Shown piece by piece: positions 1-7,720 of a stretch of DNA of 64,000 bases. Position numbers and translations under genes: made by a program. The notes beneath the pieces were generated by a model, which did no database searches, was not told the origin of the DNA, and worked only from the letters and a program-made list of their open reading frames with translations. Numbering within the stretch: the first letter of the stretch is position 1; each line of letters opens with the position of its first letter. The DNA is taken from positions 124,001-188,000 of the forward strand of contig NZ_SDMQ01000002.1 of NCBI RefSeq assembly GCF_004324755.1, given 5' to 3'. The DNA comes from Propioniciclava sinopodophylli. GTDB taxonomy: Bacteria; Actinomycetota; Actinomycetes; Propionibacteriales; Propionibacteriaceae.

Positions 1-211
1 CGCCCAGCGCTGGGCGATCGAGCGCTCCGTCGGGTCGCAGGATTCCCTCACCGAACCGCTGTACGACGGCAGCCAGCCCGGGGGTGCCGGGGGCGACCAC
101 CTCGCGGGCGAGCACGTCGGAGTCGACGAGCACCGCACCCTTCGCGGCGAGCAGGTCGGCCACGGCGGACTTTCCCGAGGCGATGCCGCCGGTGAGTGCG
201 ATGTGTGTCAT
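1..211 (-). CDS. coaE: Dephospho-CoA kinase, N-terminal part (runs off left edge)
   Basis: Last enzyme of coenzyme A synthesis; it phosphorylates the ribose 3'-hydroxyl of dephospho-CoA in the cytoplasm. Only the first 70 codons are inside the window. The N-terminus has a short strand followed by the P-loop GGIASGKS (residues 8-15) and then DSDVLAREV, the aspartate-containing substrate segment normal for this family. The ATG was chosen because the P-loop lies at the usual distance from it. A CAGGAT hexamer (218-223) ends 6 nt before the ATG, compatible with a leaderless message. The gene is divergent from the MFS gene to its right. Identification is firm; length and C-terminus cannot be judged. 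Confidence 0.93.
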   Translation of the reverse strand, partial: MTHIALTGGIASGKSAVADLLAAKGAVLVDSDVLAREVVAPGTPGLAAVVQRFGEGILRPDGALDRPALG

Positions 212-392
212 CCCACCATCCTGTCACCGCAGGGGCTGGGCCGCATGGAGCGAGAGGTGGGTCGCCACGGCGTCCGCAGCCCCGTGGCCATGGGCGCAGT
301 TCACCCTCCCACGGTGAGAAGGCGATGAAAGGGGATGACGCCCTGTTCGGGCCGCAGGTATCTTGATGTCGAGACAGACGGGGGGTGTGTGG

Positions 393-1604
393 GTGTACCG
401 GTTGATCTTCTGGCCTGTCCTCGCGCCGTCCTTCCTGCTCGGGGTGGCGATGGGCGCCATGGCCCCCGTGCTGGTGCTCGCCGCGCTCGAGCTGGGCGCC
501 TCGCAGGCGCTGGCGTCCGCCATCGTCGGCATCATCGGCGCCACCGCGCTGGCGTTCACGGTGCCGGTGGGGCTGTTCATCGACAGGGTGGGCGACCGCA
601 CGGCCATGGCCTTGGCCACGGGGGCGGCCGTGCTGACGATCTCGCTGGGCATCGTGGCCCTGGCGTCCGGGCAGCCGTGGTCGCTGGCCCTGTTCATCGG
701 GTCGGTGGTGCTGCGCGCCCCCGTGATGACGGCCTGGAACCTCGCCCGGCAGGCGGTTGTGGCCGAGACCGTCCCCGCGCACCAGCGCGGCCAGGCGATG
801 ACGGCGCTGGGCGGCACGATGCGAGCCGGCAACCTCGTCGGCCCGCTCTGCGGCGCCGCCCTGCTGCTGGCGTGGCCCCTGTGGTCCGTGTTCGCGTTCG
901 CCGCCCTCTGCGCCCTGGCCGCGACCGGACTGCTCTTCGTCAAGCGACTCAACAGCGCCTTCGACGCCCAGACCGCGCGCAACCTGGCGGCCCGCACCGA
1001 GGAGGAACTGGCCCAGGGCGTCCGCTGGCGGGCGGTCGGGCTGGCCGGCGTGGCCATCATCACGCTCGCCACGGCGCGGGTCGGCCAGCCGATCCTCGTC
1101 GCGCTGTGGGGCGTCCACCTCGGCTGGACCGCCGCCCAGATCTCCCTGCTCGTGGCCGTCGGCGCCGCCATCGAGCTGGTCATGATGGTGCCCGGCGGAT
1201 ACCTGAAGGACGCGCTGGGCCGCACCCCCACGCTCGTGCTGTGCCTGGCGGTCTACGGCGCGGGCTTCCTCGTCGCGCCGCTGTGGCCGACCCCCGCCGG
1301 GCTTGTCGTGGCCATGGGCGTCATGAGCATCGGCAACGGGTTGGGCGCCGGCATCAACATGACGATCGGCGCCGACCTGTCGCCGGCGCGCGGTCGGGCT
1401 CGGTTCCTGTCGATCTGGGCGATGTTCACCCAGGCCGGACAGCTCGGGGGGCCGCTGGCGATCTCCGCGCTGCTGGTCGTGGCGTCCCTGCCTGCCGCGA
1501 TCACCGTCGTGGGTGGCGCCGCACTGGCCGGGGCCGCCTGGGCATTGGCCGTCGCCCCGGTGACGCGGCTGCCGGGCCGGGCCGCCCGCGCGGGTAGCGT
1601 GTGA
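393..1604 (+). CDS. Major facilitator superfamily transporter
   Basis: About 403 residues with some 12 hydrophobic segments, the size and pattern of an MFS permease in the cytoplasmic membrane. The loop after the second segment, FIDRVGDRTAM, corresponds to the family's D-R-x-G-R/D-R loop 2-3 motif. The substrate cannot be read from sequence; drug or metabolite efflux is only a guess. In-frame starts are TTG 363, ATG 366, GTG 387 and GTG 393. GTG 393 is preferred because a run of six G lies 7 nt upstream and a TATCTT hexamer (359-364) would place the transcript start downstream of the ATG. The 3' end overlaps the next gene by 4 nt, so the two are probably co-translated. Confidence 0.82.
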   Translation: MYRLIFWPVLAPSFLLGVAMGAMAPVLVLAALELGASQALASAIVGIIGATALAFTVPVGLFIDRVGDRTAMALATGAAVLTISLGIVALASGQPWSLALFIGSVVLRAPVMTAWNLARQAVVAETVPAHQRGQAMTALGGTMRAGNLVGPLCGAALLLAWPLWSVFAFAALCALAATGLLFVKRLNSAFDAQTARNLAARTEEELAQGVRWRAVGLAGVAIITLATARVGQPILVALWGVHLGWTAAQISLLVAVGAAIELVMMVPGGYLKDALGRTPTLVLCLAVYGAGFLVAPLWPTPAGLVVAMGVMSIGNGLGAGINMTIGADLSPARGRARFLSIWAMFTQAGQLGGPLAISALLVVASLPAAITVVGGAALAGAAWALAVAPVTRLPGRAARAGSV

Positions 1605-2416
1605 GGATGCACCCGTCGCCACGCCATCCGCGCCTCCGCCTCGTGGCCGCGTCGGCGCTCGTCGCCCTCGCGCTGGCCGGGTGCGGACGCGCCGCCCCGG
1701 CGCCGGCTGCCGCGTCGGCATCCACCGCGCCCCGGCCGACCACCGCCGACACCACCGCCCCGGCACCGGCGCCCACGGCTTCCGGCCCCAGGCACGTGGT
1801 GGGGCTGGGCGACTCGATCATGGCCGGCACCAACTGCTCGTGCACGGGCCCGCTGGCCGCCTACGCCGACGCGGTGGATCGCGCCGGCGGCGCGCGCCCG
1901 GAGGTCACCAACCTCGGCGTGGCGGGCTGGACCACCCAAGACCTGCGCGAGTTCCTGACCACGGACGCCGACGCCCGGTCCGCCCTGGCCGCGGCCGACA
2001 CGGTCGTCATCATCATCGGGGCCAACGACCTGTTCCGGATGGGCGAGGCCTTCCGCGACGGCGCCGACGCCACGACGCTGGGCCGGCAAGCCCTCCTGCT
2101 CAACGCCGGGGTGACCGCCGCACTGGAGGCCGTTCGCGAGGCCGCCGGAGACCGCCCGGACACCTACTTGGTCACGGGCTACTGGGACATCCTCGCCCCG
2201 TCCGGTCGCTCGACCACCCAGTCGGCCGCCGCCACGGCGATGGTGAACGAAGCGATCCGCACCGCCGCCGAGAACGTGGGCATGGAGTACGTCGACCTGG
2301 CCGGGCCCTTCGACGCGTCCGGTGACGTCGGGGCGTTGATCTCCGACGACGGGCTGCACCCCAACGCCGAGGGCGTCCGCATCATCGGCGAGGCCTTGGC
2401 GGACGCCCACGCCTGA
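1601..2416 (+). CDS. SGNH/GDSL-type hydrolase lipoprotein
   Basis: Predicted secreted, lipid-anchored esterase or lipase-like hydrolase of 271 residues. The N-terminus has arginine-rich residues, a hydrophobic stretch and a lipobox ending LALAGC, followed by an Ala/Pro/Thr-rich linker. The SGNH blocks are visible: block I GLGDSIMAG (nucleophile Ser), block III IIIGANDLF (Asn) and block V DDGLHPNAEG (Asp and His of the triad). A start at GTG 1601 or at ATG 1607 are both possible, and either overlaps or abuts the MFS stop. The natural substrate is unknown; family members cleave acetyl or acyl esters on cell-wall glycans or lipids. Confidence 0.85.
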   Translation: MRMHPSPRHPRLRLVAASALVALALAGCGRAAPAPAAASASTAPRPTTADTTAPAPAPTASGPRHVVGLGDSIMAGTNCSCTGPLAAYADAVDRAGGARPEVTNLGVAGWTTQDLREFLTTDADARSALAAADTVVIIIGANDLFRMGEAFRDGADATTLGRQALLLNAGVTAALEAVREAAGDRPDTYLVTGYWDILAPSGRSTTQSAAATAMVNEAIRTAAENVGMEYVDLAGPFDASGDVGALISDDGLHPNAEGVRIIGEALADAHA

Positions 2417-2433
2417 GGTTCCCCCGAACGCGA

Positions 2434-2466
2434 CGGTGCCCCGCTCCACGAGGGAGCGGGGCACCG
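2434..2466. terminator. Bidirectional intrinsic terminator
   Basis: A perfect 14-bp inverted repeat (2434-2447 with 2453-2466, 5-nt loop) followed by TTTCGTC on the plus strand. It lies between the convergent ends of the SGNH hydrolase gene and rpsA and can serve both. Confidence 0.85.
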
Positions 2467-2488
2467 TTTCGTCAGATGACGGGTGGCG

Positions 2489-3949
2489 TCAGTTGGCGCC
2501 GCCGGTCAGCTTGTCGCGGAGGGCCTGCAGGGCCTCGTCGGACGCCAGCGAGCCCTCGGGCGCGCTGTCGATCGCCCCACCGGAGCTGTAGGACGCGGTC
2601 GAGACGGACTCGACGGCGGCCTGGGACTCGGCGGCCTCGGCCTGGACGACCTGCTCCTTGTGCGCCAGCCAACGGGCCTGCGCCTCGGCGTACTGCTGCT
2701 CCCAGGCGCGCTGCTGCTCCTCGTAGCCGGGCTTCCACTCCTGGAGCTCCGGATCGAAGCCCTCGGGGTAGATGTAGTTGCCCTGGTCGTCGTAGTTGGC
2801 GGTCATGCCGTACAGCGACGGGTCGAAGTCCTCGGACGCGGTGTCGACACCCTCGTTGGCCTGCTTGAGCGACAGAGAGATGCGGCGACGCTCGAGGTCG
2901 ATGTCGATGATCTTGACCATGACATCGTCGTTGACGGCGACGACCTGCTCGGGGATCTCCACGTGGCGCTCGGCCAGCTCGGAGACGTGCACCAGGCCCT
3001 CGATGCCATCGCCCACGCGGACGAACGCACCGAACGGCACCAGCTTGGTGACCTTGCCGGGCACGATGTGTCCGATCTGGTGGGTGCGGGCGAAGGTCTG
3101 CCAGGGATCCTCCTGGGTGGCCTTCAGCGACAGGGAGACGCGCTCGCGGTCCATGTCGACGTCGAGCACCTCGACGGTGACCTCGGTGCCGACCTCGACG
3201 ACCTCGGACGGGTGGTCGATGTGCTTCCAGGACAGCTCGGAGACGTGCACGAGGCCGTCCACGCCGCCCAGGTCGACGAACGCGCCGAAGTTGACGATGG
3301 AGGACACGACACCCTTGCGGATCTGGCCCTTCTGCAGCTGGTTGAGGAACGTGTGGCGCACCTCGGACTGCGTCTGCTCCAGCCACGCACGGCGGGACAG
3401 GACCACGTTGTTGCGGTTCTTGTCCAGCTCGATGATCTTGGCCTCGAGCTCCTGGCCCACGTAGGGCTGGAGGTCGCGGACACGGCGCATCTCGACCAGG
3501 GACGCGGGGAGGAAGCCACGGAGACCGATGTCGACGATGAGGCCGCCCTTGACGACCTCGATGACGCGGCCGGTGACGACGCCGTCCTCTTCCTTGACCT
3601 TCTCGATCGTGCCCCAGGCGCGCTCGTACTGCGCACGCTTCTTGGACAGGATCAGGCGGCCTTCCTTGTCCTCCTTCGTCTGGACGAGGGCCTCGATCAC
3701 ATCACCCACGGAAACCACGTCGAACGGGTCGACGTCGTGCTTGATGGAGAGTTCCTTGGAAGGAATGACGCCTTCGGTCTTGTAGCCGATGTCGAGGAGG
3801 ACCTCGTCCCGGTCGACCTTGACGACGGTGCCGGTGACGATGTCACCGTCGTTGAAGTACTTGATTGTGGCGTCGACGGCCTGCGCGAATTCTTCGGCGG
3901 ACTGGAAATCGTCGACTGCGACCTGAGCGGCCTCAGGAGTGGAGGTCAT
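2489..3949 (-). CDS. rpsA: 30S ribosomal protein S1
   Basis: Binds mRNA at the 30S subunit and helps translation initiation. The 486-residue protein has four S1 (OB-fold) repeats at about residues 34-105, 122-191, 208-278 and 295-365. The last two carry the strongest RNA-binding signature (NFGAFVDLGGVDGLVHVSEL and PFGAFVRVGDGIEGLVHVSE). An acidic, Ala/Gln/Glu-rich tail follows. Four repeats instead of the six of Proteobacteria is normal for actinobacteria. The start is the ATG at 3949, with GGAG 9 nt upstream; an upstream in-frame extension was rejected because it is proline-rich and not family-like. A structured 5' leader lies at 3987-4048. Confidence 0.97.
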   Translation of the reverse strand: MTSTPEAAQVAVDDFQSAEEFAQAVDATIKYFNDGDIVTGTVVKVDRDEVLLDIGYKTEGVIPSKELSIKHDVDPFDVVSVGDVIEALVQTKEDKEGRLILSKKRAQYERAWGTIEKVKEEDGVVTGRVIEVVKGGLIVDIGLRGFLPASLVEMRRVRDLQPYVGQELEAKIIELDKNRNNVVLSRRAWLEQTQSEVRHTFLNQLQKGQIRKGVVSSIVNFGAFVDLGGVDGLVHVSELSWKHIDHPSEVVEVGTEVTVEVLDVDMDRERVSLSLKATQEDPWQTFARTHQIGHIVPGKVTKLVPFGAFVRVGDGIEGLVHVSELAERHVEIPEQVVAVNDDVMVKIIDIDLERRRISLSLKQANEGVDTASEDFDPSLYGMTANYDDQGNYIYPEGFDPELQEWKPGYEEQQRAWEQQYAEAQARWLAHKEQVVQAEAAESQAAVESVSTASYSSGGAIDSAPEGSLASDEALQALRDKLTGGAN

Positions 3950-3986
3950 GTAGTAGGGCTCCGATTGTGGCTTGATGTGCTGGGAA

Positions 3987-4048
3987 AACCGGTGCGATCC
4001 TTGCGCACCCACCCCACTCCGTCCGGAGGTGGGCAGACCGCACCGGTT
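3987..4048 (-). promoter_or_regulatory. Structured 5' leader of rpsA
   Basis: A 10-bp inverted repeat (AACCGGTGCG at 3987-3996 with CGCACCGGTT at 4039-4048) encloses an inner 6-bp stem (CCCACC 4008-4013 with GGTGGG 4028-4033). Read on the minus strand it is followed by TTTTCCC and ends 37 nt before the rpsA ATG. It could be a weak terminator or an autoregulatory S1-binding leader; the sequence alone does not decide. Confidence 0.55.
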
Positions 4049-4063
4049 CGCCAGCCTACTCTC

Positions 4064-4100
4064 GGGATCGGGGTCACCGCAAAAGGCGACCACCGATCCC
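4064..4100 (-). terminator. Hairpin terminator after the symporter gene
   Basis: Outer 8-bp arms GGGATCGG / CCGATCCC (4064-4071 and 4093-4100) with an inner GGTCACC-type stem and a short loop. It lies directly downstream of the symporter gene on the minus strand. There is no U tract, as is common for actinobacterial terminators. Confidence 0.6.
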
Positions 4101-4118
4101 GCGTTGTGGTTGACGGGT

Positions 4119-5465
4119 TCAGGCGTGCGCGGCGGCCAGCCGGACGTCGTCGGCGTCCGGGGTGCGGCGGCCGTTGTAGACGTCCTCATCCAGGATGCCG
4201 TTGCGCTTGGCGACGATCGTCGGGATCAGCGACTGGCCGGCCACGTTGGTCGCGGTGCGCGCCATGTCGAGGATCGGGTCGATCGCCAGCAGCAGGCCGA
4301 CGCCCTCCAGGGGCAGGCCGAGCGTCGACAGCGTCAGCGTGAGCATCACGATGGCGCCGGTGAGGCCGGCTGTGGCGGCGGAGCCGACGACCGCAACGAA
4401 CGCGATGAGCACGTAGTGCTGGAGGCCGAGCGGGATGTCGAACAGCTGCGCAACGGTGATCGCGGCCAGCGCCGGGTAGATGGCGGCGCAACCATCCATC
4501 TTGGTGGTCGCGCCCAGCGGCACGGCGAACGACGCGTAGCTCTGCGGGACGCCGAGCTTGTTGATGGTGTTGCTCTGCGTGACCGGCAGGGTGCCGATCG
4601 AGCTGCGGGTCACGAAGGCCAGCGTGATCGACTCCCAGGCGCCGGAGAACCACCGCCGCACCGACAGGCCGTGCATCTTCAGCAGCAGCGGGTACAGGCC
4701 GAACATGACGATGGCGCAGCCGAGGTACACGTCGAGGGTGAAGATGCCGAGCGGGGCGATGAGGTCCCACCCGTAGGTGGCCACGGCACGGCCGATGAGG
4801 GCGGCGGTGCCGATCGGGGCGAGCAGGATGACCCACCACACCAGCTTCTGGAACACGGCCAGCAGCGAGCCCGCGACCTCGATGAACGGGTTGGCCTTCT
4901 CCCCCACCGCGAGCGCGGCGGCGCCCAGGGCGATGCCGAGCACGACGAGCTGGAGCACGTTGAAGTTGAGGCTGGTGGCGACGGTGGCGGCGTCGGCGTT
5001 GAAGCGGCTGGACGCCTCGAGGCCGAGGAAGTTGACCGGGACGAGGCCCTTGATGAAGTCGAGCCAGGTGCCCTGGGTCGCGACGGCGCGCGCGCCCTCG
5101 GTGCCGATGGAGGCCGACGCGCCCGGGTTGGTGAGGACGCCCAGGCCGATGCCGATCAGGACCGAGATGAAGGCGGTTATGGCGAACCAGGCGAGCGTCT
5201 GGACGGCCAGCTTCGCGGCGTTGGCCACGTGGCGCAGCTGGGTGATGGAGACGATGAGCGCGGTCAGGACCAGCGGGACGACGATGACGCGCAGCAGCTG
5301 CACGAAGATCGTGCCGACGGTGTTGAGGAGCTCCTTCAGCCAGGCGACGTCGAAGGTGCGGGCGAGCCAGCCGAGGAGGACGCCGGCGGCCAGGCCGGCG
5401 AGGACCTGAGCCCAGAACGGGAACGACGCCTTCTTGCGAGCGGGCGCCGCGGATGCGGTGGACAT
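4119..5465 (-). CDS. DAACS-family cation:amino acid/dicarboxylate symporter, possibly cystine uptake
   Basis: Membrane symporter of 448 residues of the dicarboxylate/amino acid:cation family. Visible motifs are the re-entrant loop SSIGTLPVTQSN (about residue 288) and GATTKMDGCAAIYPA (about residue 322). In sodium-coupled glutamate homologues the second motif reads NMDGT; here the first Asn is Lys and Thr is Cys, so ion coupling or substrate may differ. The ATG at 5465 has GAAAGG 7 nt upstream. A 22-codon leader peptide with two Cys codons precedes it (5581-5649). Because such leaders usually precede sulfur genes, and because DAACS includes the TcyP cystine importers, cystine or another sulfur amino acid is my inferred substrate. 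Glutamate or dicarboxylates remain possible. Confidence 0.85.
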   Translation of the reverse strand: MSTASAAPARKKASFPFWAQVLAGLAAGVLLGWLARTFDVAWLKELLNTVGTIFVQLLRVIVVPLVLTALIVSITQLRHVANAAKLAVQTLAWFAITAFISVLIGIGLGVLTNPGASASIGTEGARAVATQGTWLDFIKGLVPVNFLGLEASSRFNADAATVATSLNFNVLQLVVLGIALGAAALAVGEKANPFIEVAGSLLAVFQKLVWWVILLAPIGTAALIGRAVATYGWDLIAPLGIFTLDVYLGCAIVMFGLYPLLLKMHGLSVRRWFSGAWESITLAFVTRSSIGTLPVTQSNTINKLGVPQSYASFAVPLGATTKMDGCAAIYPALAAITVAQLFDIPLGLQHYVLIAFVAVVGSAATAGLTGAIVMLTLTLSTLGLPLEGVGLLLAIDPILDMARTATNVAGQSLIPTIVAKRNGILDEDVYNGRRTPDADDVRLAAAHA

Positions 5466-5513
5466 GGGTGTGCCTTTCACGGACGGGTTGCGACGAGGAG
5501 GACCGCCGGGCGT

Positions 5514-5561
5514 GCTCGCGCGCGGACGAGCGAGCAGGACGGCAGGGCGCCGAAGGGGCGC
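5514..5561 (-). promoter_or_regulatory. Hairpins between leader peptide and symporter gene
   Basis: Two small stems lie in the 115 nt between the leader stop codon and the symporter ATG: GCGCC/GGCGC (5547-5551 with 5557-5561) and GCTCGC/GCGAGC (5514-5519 with 5530-5535). They could form a Rho-dependent or intrinsic attenuator controlled by ribosome stalling on the leader. The arrangement is inferred, not proven. Confidence 0.4.
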
Positions 5562-5580
5562 GGGGGTTGGGGGTGGGAGG

Positions 5581-5649
5581 TCAGCCCCGACAACCACTGG
5601 TGCTGCGCAGGCAGAGGTCGACGGTCAGTCGACGCCAGAGACCCGGCAT
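5581..5649 (-). CDS. Cysteine-containing leader peptide (22 aa)
   Basis: Short gene starting with ATG at 5649 behind a perfect AGGAGG (5656-5661) 6 nt upstream. The product begins MPGLWRRL and ends VDLCLRSTSGCRG, with Cys at positions 13 and 20, the second just before the stop. The R-x-x-VDL-x-x-R-S-x-x-x-C pattern matches the short leader peptides that precede sulfur or cysteine genes in many actinobacteria. It lies 115 nt upstream of the DAACS symporter on the same strand. Ribosome stalling at the Cys codons under cysteine shortage would be the expected control. No other function is expected for so short a product. Confidence 0.75.
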   Translation of the reverse strand: MPGLWRRLTVDLCLRSTSGCRG

Positions 5650-5679
5650 GCAGCACCTCCTCGAAAAGTTGATGCATGA

Positions 5680-5709
5680 ACCATAAGCCCGCGCGGGGAC
5701 CGCCACCAA
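5680..5709 (-). promoter_or_regulatory. Promoter of the leader peptide-symporter unit
   Basis: On the minus strand TTGGTG (5704-5709) is followed after 18 nt by TATGGT (5680-5685). This would give a message starting about 25 nt before the leader ATG. No operator was recognised. Confidence 0.5.
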
Positions 5710-5728
5710 CTCGACTCGGCAACCGCGG

Positions 5729-6562
5729 TCAGGAACGCCACCAGTCCTCGAGGATCGTGACCGGCGTCGTCCGCTTGTGGCGGGTGCGCCGCCAGGTTGT
5801 CTCGATGCGCTCCGCGACGGCGTCGGGGACGTCGCGGCCCTCCAGGTAGTCATCGATGTGGTCGTAGCTGATGCCCAGCTCGTCTTCGTCCGGACGCCCC
5901 GCGTTGCCGTCCAGGAGGTCGGCGGTGGGCACCTTGGCCCACAGGCGCTCGGGCGCCTCGAGGTGCTGCAGCAACTGCCGGTTCTGGCGCTTGTTGAGCC
6001 CGAACAGCGGCAGGATGTCGGCCGCGCCGTCGCCGAACTTGGTGAAGAAGCCCATGACCGACTCCGCGCCGTGGTCGGTGCCGACCACCAGCAGGCCGTT
6101 GTCGCCGGCCACCGCGTACTGGGCGACCATCCGCAGGCGCGCCTTCACGTTGCCCTTGTTGAAGTCGGTCATCGCCTCGCCGACGGCGGTGTCGTACTCG
6201 GCCTCGAAGCCGTCCACGCCGGGCGCGACGTTGTAGGTGATGGTGCGGTCGGCGGCCACAAAGTCGATCGCGGCCGCGGCGTCCGCCTCGTCGTGTTGCA
6301 CCTTGTAGGGCAGCCGCATGGCGACGAAGGTCGCCTCTCCCCCGTTCGCGCGGACGCGCTCGACGGCCAGCTGCGCGAGGCGCCCGCCCAGCGTTGAGTC
6401 CACGCCACCGGAGATGCCCAGGACGTAGCCCTTCGCGCGCGCGGAGGTCAGGTAGTCGACCAGAAACCCGACGCGCGCCTCCACCTCGGCGCCGGGGTCG
6501 ATCTCGGGCTTGACGCCGAACTCGTCGACGATGGTCTGCTGGAGCTCTCGCATGGGTGCCAT
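5729..6562 (-). CDS. nadE: NH3-dependent NAD+ synthetase
   Basis: Amidates nicotinic acid adenine dinucleotide to NAD+ using ammonia and ATP in the cytoplasm. The 277-residue length equals the ammonia-dependent form; there is no N-terminal glutaminase (nitrilase) domain. The ATP-pyrophosphatase loop SGGVDST sits near residue 50, and downstream ELGISYDHIDDYLEG and TRHKRTTPVTI match the C-terminal part of bacterial NadE. ATG 6562 was used; a second in-frame ATG at 6553 is equally possible. It is divergent from the gene at 6608 and followed by the leader peptide-symporter unit, which has its own promoter. Confidence 0.95.
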   Translation of the reverse strand: MAPMRELQQTIVDEFGVKPEIDPGAEVEARVGFLVDYLTSARAKGYVLGISGGVDSTLGGRLAQLAVERVRANGGEATFVAMRLPYKVQHDEADAAAAIDFVAADRTITYNVAPGVDGFEAEYDTAVGEAMTDFNKGNVKARLRMVAQYAVAGDNGLLVVGTDHGAESVMGFFTKFGDGAADILPLFGLNKRQNRQLLQHLEAPERLWAKVPTADLLDGNAGRPDEDELGISYDHIDDYLEGRDVPDAVAERIETTWRRTRHKRTTPVTILEDWWRS

Positions 6563-6607
6563 TGTGGCCTAGCGTGGTGCCAACACCGTCATCGCCGGGA
6601 GGAAACC

Positions 6608-7186
6608 ATGAGTGGCACCGCCGACATCTACACCCAGACGTCCCTGCAGCCGGGCAAGCTCGAACTGCTGGCGCCCTGGCTGCAGCAGCAGGACTGGTTC
6701 GAGGGCGACGCCGCCGACCTGGAGCGCGTGGGCAACTTCCGCTTCGTCGACCCCGACGGCGAGGTCGGCCTGGACTCGATGCTGCTCGCCTCGGGCGGGC
6801 GGGTCTACCACGTGCCCGTCACCTGGCGCGGCGCGGAGCTGGCCGAAGGCGAGCTCATCGGCACCCTCGAGCACGGTGTGCTGGGCACCCGGTGGTGCTA
6901 CGACGCGCCGACCGACCCGGTCTACGTCGCCGAGCTGGTGCGGGTGATCCGCGAGGGCGACACGGGCGCGGCCATGCTGAACGTCGAGGCCCAGGAGCCG
7001 ATGCCCGAGAACACGGTCGTCGCCGGGTCGGGCGTGGTCCCGGGCGTGGACGCCCAGGGCCAGGTGCGCCTGATCCGCGTCCTGGACGCCGAGCACGAGG
7101 ACACCCACGCCGCCCGCGGCGTCCTGACGGCGACGTGGACGTACGAGGGCACCGAGCGCGAGGACGTGCTGGCCGTCCTGCGTTGA
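6608..7186 (+). CDS. Stand-alone maltokinase N-terminal cap-like protein
   Basis: A 192-residue cytoplasmic protein resembling the cap domain that precedes the kinase core of actinobacterial maltokinases. Features are YTQTSLQPGKLELLAPWLQQQDWF at the start (split in two blocks, 6632-6706), GLDSMLLASGG, and GVLGTRWCYDAPTDPVYV in the middle. No kinase domain follows, so it cannot phosphorylate maltose itself; a regulatory or binding role is possible but unproven. The ATG is preceded by GGGAGGAAACC, a good ribosome site. It is convergent with the kinase gene at 7188, leaving 1 nt between their stop codons. Confidence 0.65.
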   Translation: MSGTADIYTQTSLQPGKLELLAPWLQQQDWFEGDAADLERVGNFRFVDPDGEVGLDSMLLASGGRVYHVPVTWRGAELAEGELIGTLEHGVLGTRWCYDAPTDPVYVAELVRVIREGDTGAAMLNVEAQEPMPENTVVAGSGVVPGVDAQGQVRLIRVLDAEHEDTHAARGVLTATWTYEGTEREDVLAVLR

Positions 7187-7187
7187 G

Positions 7188-7667
7188 TCACCCCGACCGC
7201 AGGACGAGGTCGGCCCTGGCGCGGGTTCCGTCGGCGTCGAACAGGGCTCGCTCCTGTGCGGCCCACGACTCCCACCAGGGGGCGTAGGTCTCGCCGTCGC
7301 GGGCCAGCCCGCGTTGGCGGCGGACGTCGCTGGGGGCATCCAGCCAGACGCGGACGGCAGCCAGCTCGCCGGCCGGGCCCGCGGACGCGCCGCAGCCCTC
7401 GACCACGAGCAGCGGCACCGGGGCGACGGTGCGCTCCTGCCCCCATGCGGACGCGAGCCAGTCCCACGCGCGGTAGCGGGCGACCTCGCCGCGCGAAAGC
7501 GGCTCGAGCACGCGCTCGTGCAGCAGCCGGACGCCCTCGGCGAGCCCGTCCCAGCCCGGGTACAGGTCCTCCAAGCGGACGACCGGGCAGCCGAGGTCGG
7601 ACGCCACGGCGTCCGCCAGCGTCGTCTTGCCGGCGCCCGAGGGTCCGTCGAGCGCGACCACGACCAC
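7188..7667 (-). CDS. Small P-loop kinase, uridine kinase-like
   Basis: Cytoplasmic nucleotide-binding protein of 159 residues with a Walker A GPSGAGKTT near the N-terminus, a LEDLYPGWDGL segment like the substrate site of uridine kinases, and VEGCGAS as a Walker B-like strand. The LID-like arginines fall in APSDVRRQRGLARDG. Homologues are usually annotated only as AAA or uridine kinase family; the phosphorylated substrate is unknown. GTG 7667 is the first usable start after the polA stop (54 nt upstream); the frame stays open further up but has no standard start. It probably shares the polA message. Confidence 0.7.
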   Translation of the reverse strand: MVVVALDGPSGAGKTTLADAVASDLGCPVVRLEDLYPGWDGLAEGVRLLHERVLEPLSRGEVARYRAWDWLASAWGQERTVAPVPLLVVEGCGASAGPAGELAAVRVWLDAPSDVRRQRGLARDGETYAPWWESWAAQERALFDADGTRARADLVLRSG

Positions 7668-7720
7668 ATCGCCGCAGCGGGGTTCGGCGACCAGCGCCCG
7701 GGCGATGACCGCGTCGGCGC

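Noticed and set aside
212-392. Riboswitch between coaE and the MFS gene
   Set aside because: No recognisable aptamer core or convincing long stem was found in this stretch.
2489-2868. Plus-strand open frames across rpsA
   Set aside because: Arg/Pro-rich shadows of the rpsA reading frame with no ribosome sites.
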